Assembly (NCBI GenBank): GCA_947378515.1
Contig: CANCKG010000036.1
Coordinates: 1-6,657, forward strand
Origin: Gammaproteobacteria bacterium
GTDB lineage: Bacteria > Pseudomonadota > Gammaproteobacteria > CAISUE01
Direction of reading: 5' to 3'
DNA length: 6,657 bases
Shown here in pieces: positions 5,631 to 6,657 of this stretch. The notes under the pieces are model-generated. The model did no database searches, was not told the DNA's origin, and saw nothing but the letters and a program-made list of their open reading frames with translations. Numbering within the stretch: the stretch's first letter is position 1; each line of letters starts with the position of its first letter. The translations under genes were made by a program, and so were the position numbers.

Positions 5631-5777
5631 TTTGCTACCATAAGGCAGAAAAAGCCTTATGGTAGCAAAACCACGATCTTGTAAGTCAAAGCTTGAAATC
5701 CCTGCTTTGACTTACAAGTCCTGCCAAGAGCGTCATTGCTCTTGGCGTGTCGGTAAAAAATACAATGCATTTTTTAC
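5631..5777. repeat. Chain of four perfect hairpins
   Basis: Four exact inverted repeats follow one another with almost no space: 16 bp (5631-5646 with 5654-5669, loop 7), 15 bp (5678-5692 with 5704-5718, loop 11), 9 bp (5723-5731 with 5738-5746, loop 6) and 9 bp (5753-5761 with 5769-5777, loop 7). The arms are unrelated in sequence, so this is not one repeat in tandem. All lack substitutions within the arms, which implies recent formation or upkeep. No coding frame or tRNA-like fold was seen. The last stem, rich in A/T at its outer part, could end transcription on either strand. Role unknown. Confidence 0.75.
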
Positions 5778-5787
5778 TCCTCACCCC

Positions 5788-5848
5788 CCCCCTTAACATG
5801 CACTGCGTACTGGTTTCCCGCGTAATGTGCTGAATAGTTACCTAACAG
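5788..5848 (+). repeat. 61-bp direct repeat, copy 1
   Basis: It matches 5943-6003 at about 56 of 61 positions by eye, starting CCCCCTTAACATGCACTGCG and ending GTTACCTAACAG. A run of nine C (5784-5792) marks its left edge. Its right part forms a 14-bp perfect stem (AATGTGCTGAATAG 5824-5837 with 5854-5867, 16-nt loop), so the repeat ends inside the loop of that stem. The second copy has only the left arm. Confidence 0.75.
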
Positions 5849-5867
5849 TGTATCTATTCAGCACATT
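5824..5867. repeat. 14-bp perfect hairpin overlapping the 61-bp repeat
   Basis: AATGTGCTGAATAG (5824-5837) pairs exactly with 5854-5867 across a 16-nt loop. Allowing a single-base bulge extends the stem by GTA/TAC. It is intergenic and continues the palindrome series that begins at 5631. Confidence 0.65.
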
Positions 5868-5890
5868 TACTACATTTTACGTAGAAGCTT

Positions 5891-5928
5891 GCTAGTGGCT
5901 CCTTACGCGATGGGGGATTTTAAGGGGG
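5891..5928 (+). repeat. 38-bp degenerate direct repeat, copy 2
   Basis: This is the second member of the pair with 5365-5402, again ending in GGGGGATTTTAAGGGGG (5912-5928). Here the terminal G-run is also the left arm of the 32-nt palindrome, so the two elements are fused. Confidence 0.6.
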
Positions 5929-5951
5929 AGAATCGCGATTCTCCCCCTTAA
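5920..5951. repeat. 32-nt perfect palindrome without spacer
   Basis: TTAAGGGGGAGAATCG (5920-5935) is followed at once by its exact reverse complement (5936-5951), centred on TCGCGA. As RNA it folds into a very stable GC-capped stem with a minimal loop; as DNA it could extrude a cruciform. Its right arm (CCCCCTTAA) is also the start of the 61-bp repeat copy 2, and its left arm is the end of the 38-bp repeat. The palindrome may have arisen where these two were joined. Confidence 0.8.
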
Positions 5952-6003
5952 CATGCACTGCGTGCGGGTTTCCCGCGCACAGTGCTGAATAGTTACCTAA
6001 CAG
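5943..6003 (+). repeat. 61-bp direct repeat, copy 2, abutting a stop codon
   Basis: It matches 5788-5848. It stops exactly at the base before the TAG (6006-6004, minus strand) of the right-edge gene. The junction is a perfect 7-bp tandem, CTAACAG CTAACAG (5997-6010), half in the repeat and half in the gene. The right arm of the stem seen at copy 1 is missing, so this copy appears truncated at the gene. Confidence 0.75.
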
Positions 6004-6657
6004 CTAACAGTTTGTATTGATGCCATAAAGCACTTGCGATAGCTGCTGTGTGCCTTCATGTAAACTAAAATGCCATTCGATGAGGGTATTAATGCCGGTG
6101 GTATTTTTCTTGATATCGATAATTTGGCCGTGCCAAGCGGTTAGCCCGCTGACAATTTCTTGGGGTGAGGTGTCTTGATTAATATTCCATTGATATAAAC
6201 CATATTGAGCAACATGGCGTGCGCTATAGTGGCCATCTAAGGCGACGAACCACAATTGATGGCGATATAATCCTGCTATTAAAGGTGGCTGTAATTCGGG
6301 CTTTAATGGCGTACTAAAATGCAAATATTGCTCGTAAGGATGATGCTCTACTTTGTCTAGGCGAATTAATTGCCAAGCATCAGGGTTAGTTACTAGCCAT
6401 TGATCACCCGCATGAGCCAATGGCTGCGTGTTAACGCTAATACTGTGAGTGTCTTGTTGATGGATGAATTGGGTTTGATCGAGACGCACACTTTCGAGAA
6501 GGGTGCTGGGCGTTAATATTTTTTTAGCCCAATGGCTTTGTAAAATGGCTGGGATAGGTTCGGTGTTATATTGATACAGCTGTAGAGCTGGATGATTACT
6601 TAGCTCTTGCCACGCATTAGCGTCAGCTGGATAAGTTGCACTAAAGCCGGCGTTTTC
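6004..6657 (-). CDS. C-terminal 217 residues of an unidentified protein (partial)
   Basis: The frame is open from the right edge of the window to TAG at 6006-6004. A GTG at 6489 is internal, since the upstream codons (ENAGFSATYPADANAWQEL...) are in frame and protein-like; the true start lies outside. I do not recognise the family. Visible features are many Trp, Tyr and His residues with alternating hydrophobic stretches (GDQWLVTNPDAWQLIRLDKV, PPLIAGLYRHQLWFVALDGH), suggesting a beta-rich globular domain. It ends YGINTNC. No membrane segment is visible in this part. It is transcribed toward the repeat field. A 61-bp repeat begins immediately after its stop, and the 32-nt palindrome about 50 nt further may serve as its 3' stem. 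Confidence 0.65.
   Translation of the reverse strand, partial: ENAGFSATYPADANAWQELSNHPALQLYQYNTEPIPAILQSHWAKKILTPSTLLESVRLDQTQFIHQQDTHSISVNTQPLAHAGDQWLVTNPDAWQLIRLDKVEHHPYEQYLHFSTPLKPELQPPLIAGLYRHQLWFVALDGHYSARHVAQYGLYQWNINQDTSPQEIVSGLTAWHGQIIDIKKNTTGINTLIEWHFSLHEGTQQLSQVLYGINTNC

Noticed and set aside
5631..6003. CRISPR array
   Set aside because: The hairpin arms differ in sequence, there is no regular repeat-spacer period, and no cas genes are present.
6487..6489. GTG as the start of the right-edge gene
   Set aside because: The frame stays open and protein-like to the window edge, and no ribosome-binding site precedes the GTG.

Overview
The window looks like a chromosomal segment of a moderately AT-rich gammaproteobacterium. 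PNPase, ribosomal protein S15 and release factor 1 all read like E. coli-type housekeeping proteins at normal length with intact catalytic motifs. I do not assign a genus; the abundance of palindromic intergenic repeats would fit a host-associated or repeat-rich lineage, but that is inference.

Left part (1-3902), conserved core. The 3' end of an unidentified + strand gene converges on pnp, with a perfect 18-bp inverted repeat between them that can serve as a two-way terminator. On the minus strand, rpsO and pnp form the classic rpsO-pnp pair, separated by a 16-bp perfect hairpin and a second small hairpin that carries the pnp Shine-Dalgarno-like bases in its loop. Divergent from rpsO, with promoter-like sequences in the shared intergenic space, is prfA (RF1). 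truB does not precede rpsO, and hemA and prmC do not flank prfA as in E. coli, so both units are detached from those contexts.

Right part (3903-6003), accessory and repeat-rich. An unrecognised 237-residue minus-strand protein (4413-5126) is bracketed by two nested pairs of inverted repeats. The outer pair R1 (3942-4104 and 5448-5610) is 163 bp and about 98% identical. It carries two GC-rich hairpins and ends resembling the right end of an IS200/IS605-type (TnpB) element. The inner pair R2 (4105-4216 and 5142-5251) is about 110 bp and about 90% identical, and contains a 34-bp palindrome that abuts the Shine-Dalgarno sequence of the orphan gene. From 5631 to 6003 there is a dense chain of palindromes: four near-consecutive hairpins, a 14-bp stem, a 32-nt perfect palindrome, a 61-bp direct repeat pair and one member of a 38-bp degenerate direct repeat pair.

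Right edge (6004-6657). The 3' part of an unidentified minus-strand gene runs off the window. Its stop codon directly abuts one copy of the 61-bp repeat. The most unusual content is the nested inverted-repeat cassette around the orphan gene and the palindrome chain next to it. No complete transposase is present, so these look like non-autonomous or decayed repeats rather than an active element.
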